Part shown: piece after piece, positions 1-7,441 of the stretch
How the letters are laid out: each line of letters starts with the position of its first letter
How positions within the stretch are numbered: the stretch's first letter is position 1
Origin: Castellaniella sp. S9
GTDB taxonomy: Bacteria > Pseudomonadota > Gammaproteobacteria > Burkholderiales > Burkholderiaceae_B
Length of the DNA: 64,000 nucleotides
Direction of reading: 5' to 3'
Assembly: GCF_027257175.1 (NCBI RefSeq)
Contig: NZ_JAPFGD010000002.1
Span: 1 to 64,000, forward strand
The notes under the pieces: model-generated
Database searches by the model: none
Told to the model about the DNA's origin: nothing
What the model saw: only the letters and a program-made list of their open reading frames with translations
Position numbers and translations under genes: made by a program

Positions 1-370
1 GGTAGCGCTCGCAGAACTGGCTGTATTGCAGGGTGCGCCGCCCCAGGTGGTTGGCCTGATACTCCTGCCACAGCAACATCAGGGTGATGCCCTTGCGAGA
101 GAGTTCTTGGTGGATAACGGCGTAGTCGGGGATGACGGTGGCGGCTACCCCGGCCCGGGCGGGGAACAGGCACTGCTCCAGCTCGGCCTCAGTCAAGGGC
201 TCAATGGCCGCCCAGTCCAGGCCCGCCGCTGCGGCGGCGGCCAGGTACTTGGCCACCACGCCCTTGGACACGCCCAGAGCCTGGGCGCAGTGGCGCTGAG
301 AATGGCCCAGGCAAAGCGTGTGATGAAGAATGGATTTGATCATGCGCGTACTCAGTAAAGGCGGCGGCAT
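1..370 (-). CDS. istA: IS21-family transposase IstA, N-terminal part (runs off the window)
   Basis: The reading frame is open from the ATG at 370 to the window edge. An alternative ATG at 343 gives the more usual N-terminus MIKSILHHTLCLGHSQR. The first 40 residues form the helix-turn-helix of IS21 transposases (HSQRHCAQALGVSKGVVAKYL), and later residues (EYQANHLGRRTLQYSQFCERY) match the conserved stretch before the integrase core. IstA cuts and joins the element ends with help from the IstB ATPase, whose gene would lie further left. The DDE catalytic core is outside this window, so integrity cannot be judged. Confidence 0.8.
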   Translation of the reverse strand, partial: MPPPLLSTRMIKSILHHTLCLGHSQRHCAQALGVSKGVVAKYLAAAAAAGLDWAAIEPLTEAELEQCLFPARAGVAATVIPDYAVIHQELSRKGITLMLLWQEYQANHLGRRTLQYSQFCERY

Positions 371-447
371 GGGGACTCCCAAAAAGCCCGACACACTACC
401 GCAGGGTTGAGGTCAACGCGCTTGATCTGGCCGGCTGCCGCCGGCGT

Positions 448-576
448 GGTCACGATCATCGGAATCGATGGTCACACCACCGGAATAGGTGGTCACGATG
501 CCGGAATCAGGGAAAATCAGAGGGACCGGGCTGCCTGGTCACGATCACCGGAATCGGTGGTCACAATCATCGGAAT
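448..576. repeat. Transposase-binding repeats at the IS21 end
   Basis: Five copies of an 17-18-base motif, GGTCAC followed by a variable centre and CGGAAT, start at 448, 470, 491, 537 and 559. Spacing of 21-22 bases puts neighbouring copies on the same face of the helix. IS21-family elements are known to carry such multiple terminal repeats for IstA binding. Confidence 0.7.
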
Positions 577-581
577 ACGCA

Positions 582-730
582 CCGTGCGCTTCGCCGAGGC
601 CGTCTTTGCGCTGCATGTCTTCCAGAAGAAAAGCAAACGGGGCATTGAAACGCCCAAGCCGGACATGGACATCATTCGTCTGCGTTTGAAGGCGGCTGCA
701 ATCGTTGCGCAGGAGTTGAGAAATGAATAA
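582..730 (+). pseudogene. HigB/RelE-like toxin (Gp49 family), 3' remnant cut by IS21
   Basis: The last 49 or so codons read RFAEAVFALHVFQKKSKRGI and end in RLKAAAIVAQELRNE before the stop at 728-730. This is the C-terminal half of phage Gp49/HigB-type RelE-fold toxins, whose hallmark is the 'LHxFQKKs..' strand and the following helix. The 5' half is missing, and the sequence switches to IS21 terminal repeats at about 581. The fragment overlaps the antitoxin start at 723 by eight bases, the usual toxin-first arrangement of this family. Without its N-terminal half it should be inactive. Confidence 0.7.
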
Positions 731-1058
731 ACGCATCATTGACGGCGTAGAAGTCGAGGCCAGCACCGGCAATGTGTTTGCTGACCTGGGCCTCCCCGAC
801 GCCGAAAAACTGCAAATCAAATCAGGGCTGACCGTCGAGATTGCCAAGGCCATTCGTGAGCGAGGGCTCACCCAAGCCGAGGCAGCACAACGCATGGGCC
901 TGACCCAGCCCAAGGTATCGAGCCTGCTGCGTGGTGAATTCTCGAACTTTTCCGAACGCAAGCTAATGGATTGCCTAAACCGGCTGGGTTACGACATAGA
1001 AATCCGCGTGCGGAAAACACCGGAACCGGTCGGCCACCTGGTGCTAACTCACGCTTGA
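723..1058 (+). CDS. XRE-family antitoxin (HigA-like, HTH_37 type)
   Basis: The 111-residue protein has a helix-turn-helix at about residues 45-75 (IRERGLTQAEAAQRMGLTQPKVSSLLRG) preceded by the 'NVFADLGLPDAEKLQIKSGL' segment typical of antitoxins paired with Gp49/HigB toxins. Such proteins bind and neutralise the toxin and repress their own operon. The toxin gene directly upstream is truncated by an IS21 element, so this antitoxin has lost its partner and probably its native promoter. It may now be expressed from the IS end or be silent. Length and motif are intact. Confidence 0.8.
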   Translation: MNKRIIDGVEVEASTGNVFADLGLPDAEKLQIKSGLTVEIAKAIRERGLTQAEAAQRMGLTQPKVSSLLRGEFSNFSERKLMDCLNRLGYDIEIRVRKTPEPVGHLVLTHA

Positions 1059-1130
1059 GGCGCTGACCCGTTTGTGGCCGCCGCAACGCCACCTCAGCCT
1101 GGCGGCTGGGCAGCAGCTCTATGAGCCTGA

Positions 1131-2063
1131 TCAGCGAGCTGCTGAGAGAAAAGCCTCGATCGCTATAGCCAGTGCCTCAGGCTGATCGAGATGGACCATA
1201 TGCCCCGCTCGATCAATAACCTTGCGCTCAACAGACCGGACCTTGCTCAGCCGCCCCTCGAATTCAGAACGAGGGTATTTATCATTGCCCTGCCACCCCT
1301 GGCCGTCATGTTCACCCTCCACCAACAGAACGGGCGCCTGGATCTCCTCCCACGTGGAGACGACCTCATCGCATCGGTAGATAAGGGGGTTGACACGTTT
1401 ATGCACAGCATCCGCCGCAATGTGCCGGCGACCATCCTCTCCAAGCTCTGCCCAATGACGCGCGAGCCAGCGCCCATATTCCTGCTCGAGCAGCGGGCTT
1501 CTGCGTTTCAAGTGATCAACGACCTCCTGCTCGCTCGCAAAAGAGCGTAATGTCGTTGGTGATTTCAGGCCCTGTAGCCATTGAGCAAGCCTAGCAGACG
1601 CTGCGGACGGGTCGGACCGGGGCAGTCCAAAGCCCTCGACATTGATCAGGCGACGAACGCGCGTGGGGCATGTGCCCGCATAGACCATCACAATATTGCC
1701 GCCCATGCTGTGGCCCAGCAGATCGATTGGAGAGGCCGGCGATATGTAGTCAATGACGGCATCCAGGTCGCCGTAATAGTCGTGGAACGAATAACTGTCG
1801 ACGGGCTGTGAGCCGCAGCTGCCGCCAAACCCCCGCCAGTCCAACGCGATGACCTCTCGGTCAGCGGACAGATAATCGACACAGCGTTGAAAGGAGGCTC
1901 CGATGTCCATCCAACCATGCGTCAGGAGCAGAGGTGGAGCGTTAAGCACGGAGCCGTTTTTAGGCGCCCACCGGTGAATCCTATAGGGCATCGTGCCTCG
2001 GATGGTGATCTGCTCGATGGTCGAGGCTCTGTGCGGGAGGTAAGGGGATGGCTGCGTGCTCAT
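1131..2063 (-). CDS. Alpha/beta-hydrolase
   Basis: The 310-residue protein has the alpha/beta-hydrolase fold landmarks in order: oxyanion HGW near residue 50, nucleophile elbow GHSMGG near residue 117 (Ser), acid Asp in VEGEHDG near residue 251 and catalytic His in DRAGHMVHL near residue 288. No signal peptide is seen, so it is likely a cytoplasmic esterase, lipase or C-C bond hydrolase; the substrate cannot be told. It stands alone, transcribed toward the antitoxin gene. Confidence 0.85.
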   Translation of the reverse strand: MSTQPSPYLPHRASTIEQITIRGTMPYRIHRWAPKNGSVLNAPPLLLTHGWMDIGASFQRCVDYLSADREVIALDWRGFGGSCGSQPVDSYSFHDYYGDLDAVIDYISPASPIDLLGHSMGGNIVMVYAGTCPTRVRRLINVEGFGLPRSDPSAASARLAQWLQGLKSPTTLRSFASEQEVVDHLKRRSPLLEQEYGRWLARHWAELGEDGRRHIAADAVHKRVNPLIYRCDEVVSTWEEIQAPVLLVEGEHDGQGWQGNDKYPRSEFEGRLSKVRSVERKVIDRAGHMVHLDQPEALAIAIEAFLSAAR

Positions 2064-2580
2064 GCGCGGATTATAGAGGTTGTGAAAGCCCGGTAAAAAC
2101 CTGTTCAGATGATAATTGAGGGTTGGACGGATACACGGCCTCGATCGTCAAACTGTGTCGGTGGCCGCGCTAAAAAAACACAAATCGTGCGCAATACCCG
2201 ACGGGTTCGCATCCTGCTGGCTTCGCACCACCCCTTGCGCCACGTCTGCGCGCACGCGGCGCGTGCCATGGCCCCGTAGCGCTGAAAAATGCAGTCTGCT
2301 CGCCACTGAAAATGCAGACGCTGCGGCTACCGACCCGTCAGGCCGAAAAATCAGCATGATCGGCTCGGTGACGAAATATGCAGGTTAGCTCGTCCACCGA
2401 GCGATACCGGAGCGGAAAAATCGCCTGATGCGATACGGCGGTAAAGACTTTGTGCGCCGCCGCTGAGTGCCATAGGGCCATGCATTCGACGGACGTCCCG
2501 CGCAATGGCATGGAGCTGGGAACCTTCACCATCGATTCGAGGGATATCGGCCGCTTGGAGTGCCTCTCCGCCCTGCCGAC
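2064..2580. other. Non-coding stretch, no gene recognised
   Basis: About 520 bases between the hydrolase start and the small SOS-type unit. Several short open frames exist on both strands, but none has a ribosome site, a family resemblance or the codon bias of its neighbours. The stretch looks like decayed sequence next to the mobile-element scars. Confidence 0.4.
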
Positions 2581-2609
2581 TTGACATAATGCTGAATTAC
2601 TGATATTTT
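2581..2609 (+). promoter_or_regulatory. Promoter of the 45-codon ORF, overlapped by a LexA-like box
   Basis: TTGACA at 2581-2586 is followed after 17 bases by TATTTT at 2604-2609, a good sigma-70 promoter. The 16-base sequence CTGATATTTTATACAG at 2600-2615 overlaps the -10 element and fits the LexA pattern CTG-N10-CAG with an A/T-rich core. Binding there would block transcription of the small ORF starting at 2666. The LexA assignment is inferred from sequence alone. Confidence 0.5.
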
Positions 2610-2665
2610 ATACAGTTGTAGTGGCGGCGCACGGTGTGCTGTCACATTGCTTTGGGAGAAAAACC

Positions 2666-2803
2666 ATGTCTACACCTAAACGTGTCGCCTGGAAAAATAT
2701 CGTCACGCCACCGCTTAACTGGAAAGCCCCAAAGATATCCAAGCAAGAATCCGAGTCTGGCGAGAACCAAAAAGACAAGGAAGAGCAAGGCTCCGATAAG
2801 TAA
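2666..2803 (+). CDS. Small protein of 45 residues, unknown function, possibly SOS-controlled
   Basis: The ATG at 2666 follows GGGAGA at 2654-2659 with a fair spacing. The product begins MSTPKRVAWKNIVTPPLNWK and then turns into a very hydrophilic Lys/Glu/Ser/Asp-rich tail, probably disordered. I do not recognise the family. Support for it being real comes from context: a promoter with a LexA-like box just upstream, a ribosome site, and a strong terminator downstream at 2892-2924, making a self-contained unit. It lies among mobile-element remnants and may be a phage or transposon passenger. Confidence 0.4.
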   Translation: MSTPKRVAWKNIVTPPLNWKAPKISKQESESGENQKDKEEQGSDK

Positions 2804-2853
2804 GCTTTTTGCCAACTGCGTTGTGGGCGTGTAGTTGGTAAAGCCGCGAAGCG

Positions 2854-2887
2854 TCTGCGGCCAGCGCCGGCCTAGCGTGGCCGCAGA
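2854..2887. repeat. Hairpin upstream of the terminator
   Basis: TCTGCGGCCA at 2854-2863 pairs perfectly with TGGCCGCAGA at 2878-2887 around a 14-base loop. It precedes the terminator by only a few bases. Its role is unknown; it could be a 3' processing or stabilising structure of the small transcript. Confidence 0.45.
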
Positions 2888-2891
2888 TTTC

Positions 2892-2924
2892 AAGGCCTGC
2901 CCCGATACAGGGGCAGGCCTTTTT
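2892..2924 (+). terminator. Rho-independent terminator
   Basis: AAGGCCTGCCCC (2892-2903) pairs perfectly with GGGGCAGGCCTT (2910-2921) around the loop GATACA, and the right arm runs into a T tract ending at 2924. This 12-bp stem is the strongest terminator in the window. It ends the small transcription unit and is the kind of site used as a target by group IIC introns. Confidence 0.85.
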
Positions 2925-2927
2925 GTG

Positions 2928-3060
2928 GTGCGCCCAGCATGGGCGCACTCCTGCGGGTGCAAGTCCCGCCATCAGTGGATCACAGCGAATGAAGCGAAGC
3001 GCAACGGCGTGAGGGTGACCAAGCGTGGGAAATAAGAAATCCCCAAAACCCTCATGAACA
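2928..3060 (+). mobile_element. Group II intron (class C), 5' fragment
   Basis: Immediately after the terminator T tract the sequence reads GTGCGCCCAGCATGGGCGCA followed by GGGTGCAAGTCCCGCC, which is the conserved 5' end and first domain I helices of bacterial group II introns (GTGCGCCC...ATGGGCGCA...GGGTGCAAGTCCC). Position directly downstream of a terminator hairpin is characteristic of class C introns. Intron-like sequence fades after about 3060 and there is no reverse transcriptase ORF or domain V, so only a 5' remnant of roughly 130 bases is left. The right limit is approximate. Confidence 0.65.
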
Positions 3061-3119
3061 CTGGCTTTACGGCCAACGTGCGATTCCGGCCCCGACCAGT
3101 TCTGCAAACCCCTCATGAC

Positions 3120-3188
3120 TGTCCGAAAAGTGTTACTTGTTCCAGACAAACCTTTTAAATGTCCGAAAAGCATGTCATTCTTTAGACA
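3120..3188. repeat. Two 29-bp resolvase-type sites
   Basis: Two 29-base blocks, 3120-3148 and 3160-3188, both start TGTCCGAAAAG and both end AGACA, so each is an imperfect palindrome with TGTC...GACA ends; their starts are 40 bases apart. This is the layout of res subsites bound by Tn3-family serine resolvases, whose half-site begins TGTCYGA. No resolvase gene is in the window. An alternative is a repressor operator for the peroxiredoxin, whose start codon overlaps the second block. Confidence 0.4.
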
Positions 3189-3754
3189 TGAAGAATGCGC
3201 CTCAAGTCTCCAACCTCAAAACCCAGGTCATCCGTCGGATCAGCGCAGCGCTGATGGCGGTGTCCCTCATCGCGTTTCCCAGCCTGGCCGGTGCGATCGA
3301 GGTGGGCGATATGGCCCCCGATTTCCGCTTGCCGGGGGCTGATGGCGGCACCTATCAGCTGTCGGACTATCGTGGTAAGCAGGCAGTGGTGCTGGCCTGG
3401 TTTCCCAAGGCCAACACGCATGGCTGCACGATTGAATGCAAGTCGCTGGCGGAAAGCGGCGACCAGATCCGTCAGTTTGATGTGACGTATTTCATGGCCA
3501 GCGTCGACCCGCTGGCCGACAACGTCGACTTCGCGGAAAAGACCGAAGCCGATTTCCCCTTGCTGAGCGATGAAGACAAGTCAGTGGCCAAGGCCTACGG
3601 GGTACTGGGCCTACTGGGCGTTGCCAAACGGCATACGATTTATATCGGCAAGGATGGCCGTGTCTTGAAGATCGATACTCAAGTCCGGCCCGAAACGTCG
3701 GCGCAAGACATGGTCCGGAATCTTGTCGATCTGGGGGTTGAGCGCCGTCACTGA
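3188..3754 (+). CDS. Exported peroxiredoxin (AhpC/TSA, BCP-like)
   Basis: I start at the ATG at 3188 because it gives a signal peptide (basic stretch, then hydrophobic [19 protein letters not shown]); an upstream in-frame ATG at 3137 would bury it. The mature part of the 188-residue protein shows the thioredoxin-fold peroxidase signature: [14 protein letters not shown], then [17 protein letters not shown] with the peroxidatic Cys in the T-x-x-C context, and later [12 protein letters not shown] and FPLLSD. It would reduce peroxides in the periplasm; the reductant partner is not evident nearby. The second resolvase-like repeat overlaps its start codon. Confidence 0.8.
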   Translation: MKNAPQVSNLKTQVIRRISAALMAVSLIAFPSLAGAIEVGDMAPDFRLPGADGGTYQLSDYRGKQAVVLAWFPKANTHGCTIECKSLAESGDQIRQFDVTYFMASVDPLADNVDFAEKTEADFPLLSDEDKSVAKAYGVLGLLGVAKRHTIYIGKDGRVLKIDTQVRPETSAQDMVRNLVDLGVERRH

Positions 3755-3769
3755 CAGTGCTGCGTAGGG

Positions 3770-4483
3770 CTACTCGGCAGCTGTCCCGTTGCCAAACAGC
3801 GTTCCGGCATATGTCCTGCCCACGGAAGCCGGGGGCGCATCGGTCGGCAGGGCCGGTTCGTCACGGCTGAGCATGCGCAGAGCCAGGTTGTTCAGGCGTT
3901 CTGCAATGTGCTTGGTAGAGAGTTTGCCTTGCGGGCGCATCCAGATGTAGCTGTAGAAGTACATGCCCAGGATGCCCTTCAGGACGATCGGATCGTACGG
4001 CCGGAAGTAGCCCTGGTCGGCCCCGTCGATGAGCGTGTCCCGCCAGATTTTCTCGTAGCGGCTGTGCAACTCCATGACCTCGGAGTAGCGGGGTTCTGAT
4101 AGTGACTGGACCTCGCGGAAGCACACGGTAAGCTGCGTCTGGTGCGATGCGATCTTCTCGACCAGCAGGCGCCCCAGAATGGCGATGCGTAGATTGGGGT
4201 CGAGTTCGCGGCGCGCCTGTTCCGAGCCGATGTCGCCAAGATCCTGGATGTATTCCTTTGCGATGTCGTAGAGCAGGTCTTCCTTGCTCTTGATGTGGTA
4301 GTACACCGCACCCCGTCCCAGCCCCACCGCGTCGCATAGATCGCGCATGCTGATGGCGTGGTACCCGTGTTCCGCAAACAGTTTGGCCGCGATCCCCAGG
4401 ATGCGGTTTCTCTGGGAACCGTTATCTGGGCCTGGCGCGTTGCCGGCATCCTGGGCGAGGGTGGTGGGAAGTCTGGACATCAT
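3770..4483 (-). CDS. TetR-family transcriptional regulator
   Basis: The 237-residue protein has an N-terminal TetR helix-turn-helix at about residues 25-70 (LFAEHGYHAISMRDLCDAVG followed by GRGAVYYHIKSKEDLL) and a C-terminal ligand domain. It is the last gene of the minus-strand operon that starts with the atoE-like gene at 12445. Regulators of this type in acyl-CoA catabolic operons usually sense an acyl-CoA. An inverted repeat over the operon promoter near 12541-12562 is a plausible operator, but the link is inferred. Confidence 0.85.
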   Translation of the reverse strand: MMSRLPTTLAQDAGNAPGPDNGSQRNRILGIAAKLFAEHGYHAISMRDLCDAVGLGRGAVYYHIKSKEDLLYDIAKEYIQDLGDIGSEQARRELDPNLRIAILGRLLVEKIASHQTQLTVCFREVQSLSEPRYSEVMELHSRYEKIWRDTLIDGADQGYFRPYDPIVLKGILGMYFYSYIWMRPQGKLSTKHIAERLNNLALRMLSRDEPALPTDAPPASVGRTYAGTLFGNGTAAE

Positions 4484-4528
4484 TCCGGCTGATCCAATGG
4501 TTTTGAGCTCCGTATGCGAGTTCCTGCA

Positions 4529-5782
4529 TTATAAGTTTGTGCGTCGTATCCCGCAGGCGGCCCTCAAGGACGGCCAGAACGCCGCCAAGCCCAGCAAGGG
4601 CCCGGGCAGCAGGATCCACGCGGAATCGATGCCCATGTGCTCGAAGAGGCGCGTGATCAGTGCGATCGAAACCACGGTGATGGCAAAGCCGATGGCATTC
4701 TGGATCGCCAGCGCGCTGCCCACCAGCTCTTTCGGGCAGTGGCGGGCAGAGAGCGCCGAAAACTGCGGTGAGTCTGCCACCACGGTCGCACCCCAAAACA
4801 CCAGGATTGCAAAGAGGGCGAAGGGCGGCAAGTAAGAGCTTCCCAGCACGAAGACAAGACTGCACAAGCCCGAGAGCGCCAGTGCGCCGGCGGCAACACA
4901 TTCGCTGCCTACGCGCTGCGACAGGCGTCCCCCGACCAGGCATCCGAGCGTGCCGGCTGCAATGATCAGGAAAGAAGCGCCCGAGATCCCGCCCACTGGC
5001 AGCGTCTGGCCCAGGGCCAGGCGCGCCACATAAAGCGGAATGATGGTCCAGAATGCGTACAGTTCCCACATGTGCCCGAAGTATCCCAGGGCGGCGGCGC
5101 GAAAGGCAGGAATCCGGAAGGCCTTCGTGACGGCGCCCGGCCGCAGCCTGTTGGGCTGGGCACCTGGGCGGTTCAGGTGCGGCCCGTCGCCCAGAATGCC
5201 GATGGCCAGCGCCCCCAGCATTGCAAGCAGGGAGGAAGCGCCGATGATCAGCGGCCACGGCAACTCGGCGCCCACCAATCGCAGCCCATGCGGCAAGGCC
5301 GTGCCCAGGGTCAGCATGGCGACTAGTTGCGCGAGCGCGGCGCCTGTGCGCTCAGGCGCCCAGGTGACGATCAGCTTCATGCCCAGCGGGTAGATGCCTG
5401 CCAGAGAAGCCCCGACCAGAAAGCGCAGCACCAGGGCCTCGGAAAGGCTCGAGGCCCACCAGGCGAAGACCGCATTGAATGCGGCGCCGGCGATGGCGCT
5501 GATGACGAAAAGCGAGCTGGCCCGAAAGCGGTCGGCCAGCCCGGTCAGCGAGACGAACAGGGTGCCGGCGATGAACCCAAGCTGAACCGCGCCGGTGAGC
5601 AGGCCGATGTCTGCGGCGGTGATGCCCCAGGCAGCCTGCAGGTCGGCGGCAGCGCTGTTGGCGCTGAACCACAGGGAGGTGCCGAACAGCTGGGCCAGCG
5701 CGATGACGGCGACCGGCCCGGGCTTGAGAATCAGGCGCGCTCTGATGCGGGCGACCGCCTGAGGAGCGCCTGTGCCCAGCAT
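4529..5782 (-). CDS. MFS transporter
   Basis: The 417-residue protein has about twelve hydrophobic segments and major-facilitator features such as FGTSLWFSANS in the first helix and a DRFRASSLF loop after helix 2 (the GxLaDRxGRR-like motif). It resembles the CynX/NimT-like and cyanate-type MFS branch only in general form. It starts 5 bases downstream of the MaoC gene and belongs to the same operon, so it probably moves the carboxylic acid substrate or a product. Substrate unknown. Confidence 0.8.
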   Translation of the reverse strand: MLGTGAPQAVARIRARLILKPGPVAVIALAQLFGTSLWFSANSAAADLQAAWGITAADIGLLTGAVQLGFIAGTLFVSLTGLADRFRASSLFVISAIAGAAFNAVFAWWASSLSEALVLRFLVGASLAGIYPLGMKLIVTWAPERTGAALAQLVAMLTLGTALPHGLRLVGAELPWPLIIGASSLLAMLGALAIGILGDGPHLNRPGAQPNRLRPGAVTKAFRIPAFRAAALGYFGHMWELYAFWTIIPLYVARLALGQTLPVGGISGASFLIIAAGTLGCLVGGRLSQRVGSECVAAGALALSGLCSLVFVLGSSYLPPFALFAILVFWGATVVADSPQFSALSARHCPKELVGSALAIQNAIGFAITVVSIALITRLFEHMGIDSAWILLPGPLLGLAAFWPSLRAACGIRRTNL

Positions 5783-5787
5783 GGGAA

Positions 5788-6234
5788 TCAGGCCTGGGGC
5801 TTGAGTAATGTGGTGTAGGTGGTGGCCGTTCCGCTCAAGCAGACATCGCCATCCTGATTGACGACGCTGACCTCGAGCTTGCAGATTGGCTTGTCTTCGC
5901 GGATTTCCTTGACCGTCACATGCCCGGTGATGGTGTCGCCGACGTACACGGCCTTCGAGAACTTGAGCTCCGTGCTCAGGAACACCGTCCCTGGGCCTGG
6001 CAGATCCTCGGCGACGATAGCGTTCAGCATGCCGGAAGTCACGCCTCCTTGCACGATGAGCCCCTTGAAGACGGAGGCCTTGGCCAGCTCCTCGTCAAAG
6101 TGCAAGGGGTTGCGGTCCCCTGTGATTTCCGTGAAGAGTTCGATATCCCGGCGGGTGATCGATTTCTGGCGTTGCGCACGGGCGCCTGCCTTTGGCATTC
6201 CGTTCAGGGTCTGGTTCCAACAGTTCTGACTCAT
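5788..6234 (-). CDS. MaoC-family enoyl-CoA hydratase
   Basis: The 148-residue hot-dog fold protein carries the R-hydratase motif ITGDRNPLHFDEELA with the catalytic Asp/His pair near residues 42-47 and the GGVTSGML helix. Start chosen at 6234 because GGAGATCTC precedes it. It hydrates a 2-enoyl-CoA to a 3-hydroxyacyl-CoA. In this operon its product could feed the thiolase-like/DUF35 pair upstream, as in steroid side-chain clusters where a MaoC hydratase precedes a retro-aldolase. Confidence 0.85.
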   Translation of the reverse strand: MSQNCWNQTLNGMPKAGARAQRQKSITRRDIELFTEITGDRNPLHFDEELAKASVFKGLIVQGGVTSGMLNAIVAEDLPGPGTVFLSTELKFSKAVYVGDTITGHVTVKEIREDKPICKLEVSVVNQDGDVCLSGTATTYTTLLKPQA

Positions 6235-6271
6235 GAGATCTCCATTCAACAGGTGTAGGTGGCCTGCGCGT

Positions 6272-7441
6272 CTACGCGACATTTTCAATCAGCACGGCCA
6301 GGCCTTGGCCGCCGCCGCCGCATAGGGTGGCGATTCCCCGGTGCAAGCCGCTGCGCCGCAGTTCGAGCGCCAGCGTCAGCAGCAGCCGGAACCCCGAGGC
6401 CCCCAGGGGGTGTCCGATGGCAATGGCGCCGCCATTGACGTTGACCTTCTCGGCCGACAGATTCAGTTCGCGCATGGATGCGACTACGACGCTGGCAAAT
6501 GCCTCGTTGATTTCGTACCGGTCGATGTCGTCGACCGCCAGGCCTTGCTTTTGCAACAGCTTTTGGATGGCGTGTGCCGGTTGCAGTTGCAGGCTGGGGT
6601 TCGGGCCGGCGACCCAGGCCCAGTCGATGATCTTCGCCAGGGGACGTGCGCCGCCAAGTTGCTGCAGCTCCTGGTCGCTGACCACCAGGCCTGCGCTTGC
6701 ACCGTCGGACATCTGTGATGCATTGGCGGCGGTGATCGTGCCGTCGGCGCCGAAGGCGGGCGCCAACGAGGCCACTTTCTCGGGCGTAGTGTCGGGGCGT
6801 ATGCCTTGGTCCGACCGCACGACGGTGCCCTGGACCGTGACGGGGACCAGTTCGTCGCGCTCCCGCACGGCGGCCGCGTTGGCCGCGCGCTGCTGCGAGA
6901 GGACCGCCCACTCGTCCTGCGCCTGGCGGCTGATGCCCAGCTCGCGGTTGTACTGCTCGGACAATGTCCCCATGGAAAGGTCGCTCAAGGCGCAGTGCAG
7001 GCCTTCGCTTTGCAAGGCGCTGCGCGCCACCGTATCGGGGGTGATGACTTCGTCGGGAACGAGCCAGGCGGCGCGGGTCATGGAGTCGAATCCGCCAACC
7101 ACGTACTGGTGCCCTTCGCCACAGCGGATGCGGCGCGCGGCATCGCACACGGCTTCCAGGCTGGCCAGGCAGACACTGTTCAGCGTCAATGCGGGCGTGC
7201 TGATGTCGATTCCCCCGCGAGTCGCCGCAATGCGCGCCGGGTTCTGGCCCAGGCCCGCCTGGACGACGACGCCCAGCAAGGCGGCATCGGGCCGTGCCGC
7301 ACGGGGATGGCGGCGCACAATCTCCTGGATGACCGCCTGGCCCAGGTCCAGGGAGTCCAGGGGGGACAGGGCGCCTCGCATCTTGCCAAACGGCGTTCGT
7401 ACCCCATCCAGCAGGTATGCGTTCGGGAACTCAGTTTGCAT
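6272..7441 (-). CDS. Thiolase (acetyl-CoA acyltransferase)
   Basis: This 389-residue thiolase keeps all catalytic motifs: nucleophile Cys in NSVCLASLEAV near residue 89, NVNGGAIAIGHPLGASG with the catalytic His, and the C-terminal CGGGGQGLA with the second Cys. Start at 7441 is favoured by a GGAG ribosome site and an 11-base overlap with the DUF35 gene; an in-frame upstream ATG at 7513 lies inside that gene. It cleaves 3-ketoacyl-CoA or acetoacetyl-CoA, which fits the acetoacetyl-CoA synthetase in the same operon. Confidence 0.9.
   Translation of the reverse strand: MQTEFPNAYLLDGVRTPFGKMRGALSPLDSLDLGQAVIQEIVRRHPRAARPDAALLGVVVQAGLGQNPARIAATRGGIDISTPALTLNSVCLASLEAVCDAARRIRCGEGHQYVVGGFDSMTRAAWLVPDEVITPDTVARSALQSEGLHCALSDLSMGTLSEQYNRELGISRQAQDEWAVLSQQRAANAAAVRERDELVPVTVQGTVVRSDQGIRPDTTPEKVASLAPAFGADGTITAANASQMSDGASAGLVVSDQELQQLGGARPLAKIIDWAWVAGPNPSLQLQPAHAIQKLLQKQGLAVDDIDRYEINEAFASVVVASMRELNLSAEKVNVNGGAIAIGHPLGASGFRLLLTLALELRRSGLHRGIATLCGGGGQGLAVLIENVA

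Larger units (their letters stand above)
1..581 (-). mobile_element. IS21-family insertion sequence, end fragment
   Basis: The element runs off the left edge of the window. It contains the start of an istA-type transposase gene on the minus strand and, between that gene and about 581, a series of repeats of the type GGTCACnATCAtCGGAAT at 448, 470, 491, 537 and 559. Spacings of 21-22 bases (46 in one gap) match the repeated transposase-binding sites known at IS21-family ends. I place the tip at 580-581, where the last repeat is followed by CA, because IS21 elements end in TG...CA. The exact tip is inferred. The sequence just beyond it is the 3' part of a toxin gene, so the insertion interrupted that gene. 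Confidence 0.75.

Noticed and set aside
2116-2587. Short open frames on both strands upstream of the small SOS-type unit
   Set aside because: No ribosome sites, no recognisable motifs, mutually overlapping. One starts 13 bases after the LexA-like box on the minus strand, but no room is left for a ribosome site.
2800-2890. An integron attC site near the small ORF
   Set aside because: CCAACT/AGTTGG arms are present, but the core RYYYAAC and GTTRRRY boxes with correct spacing are not, and no integrase is in the window.
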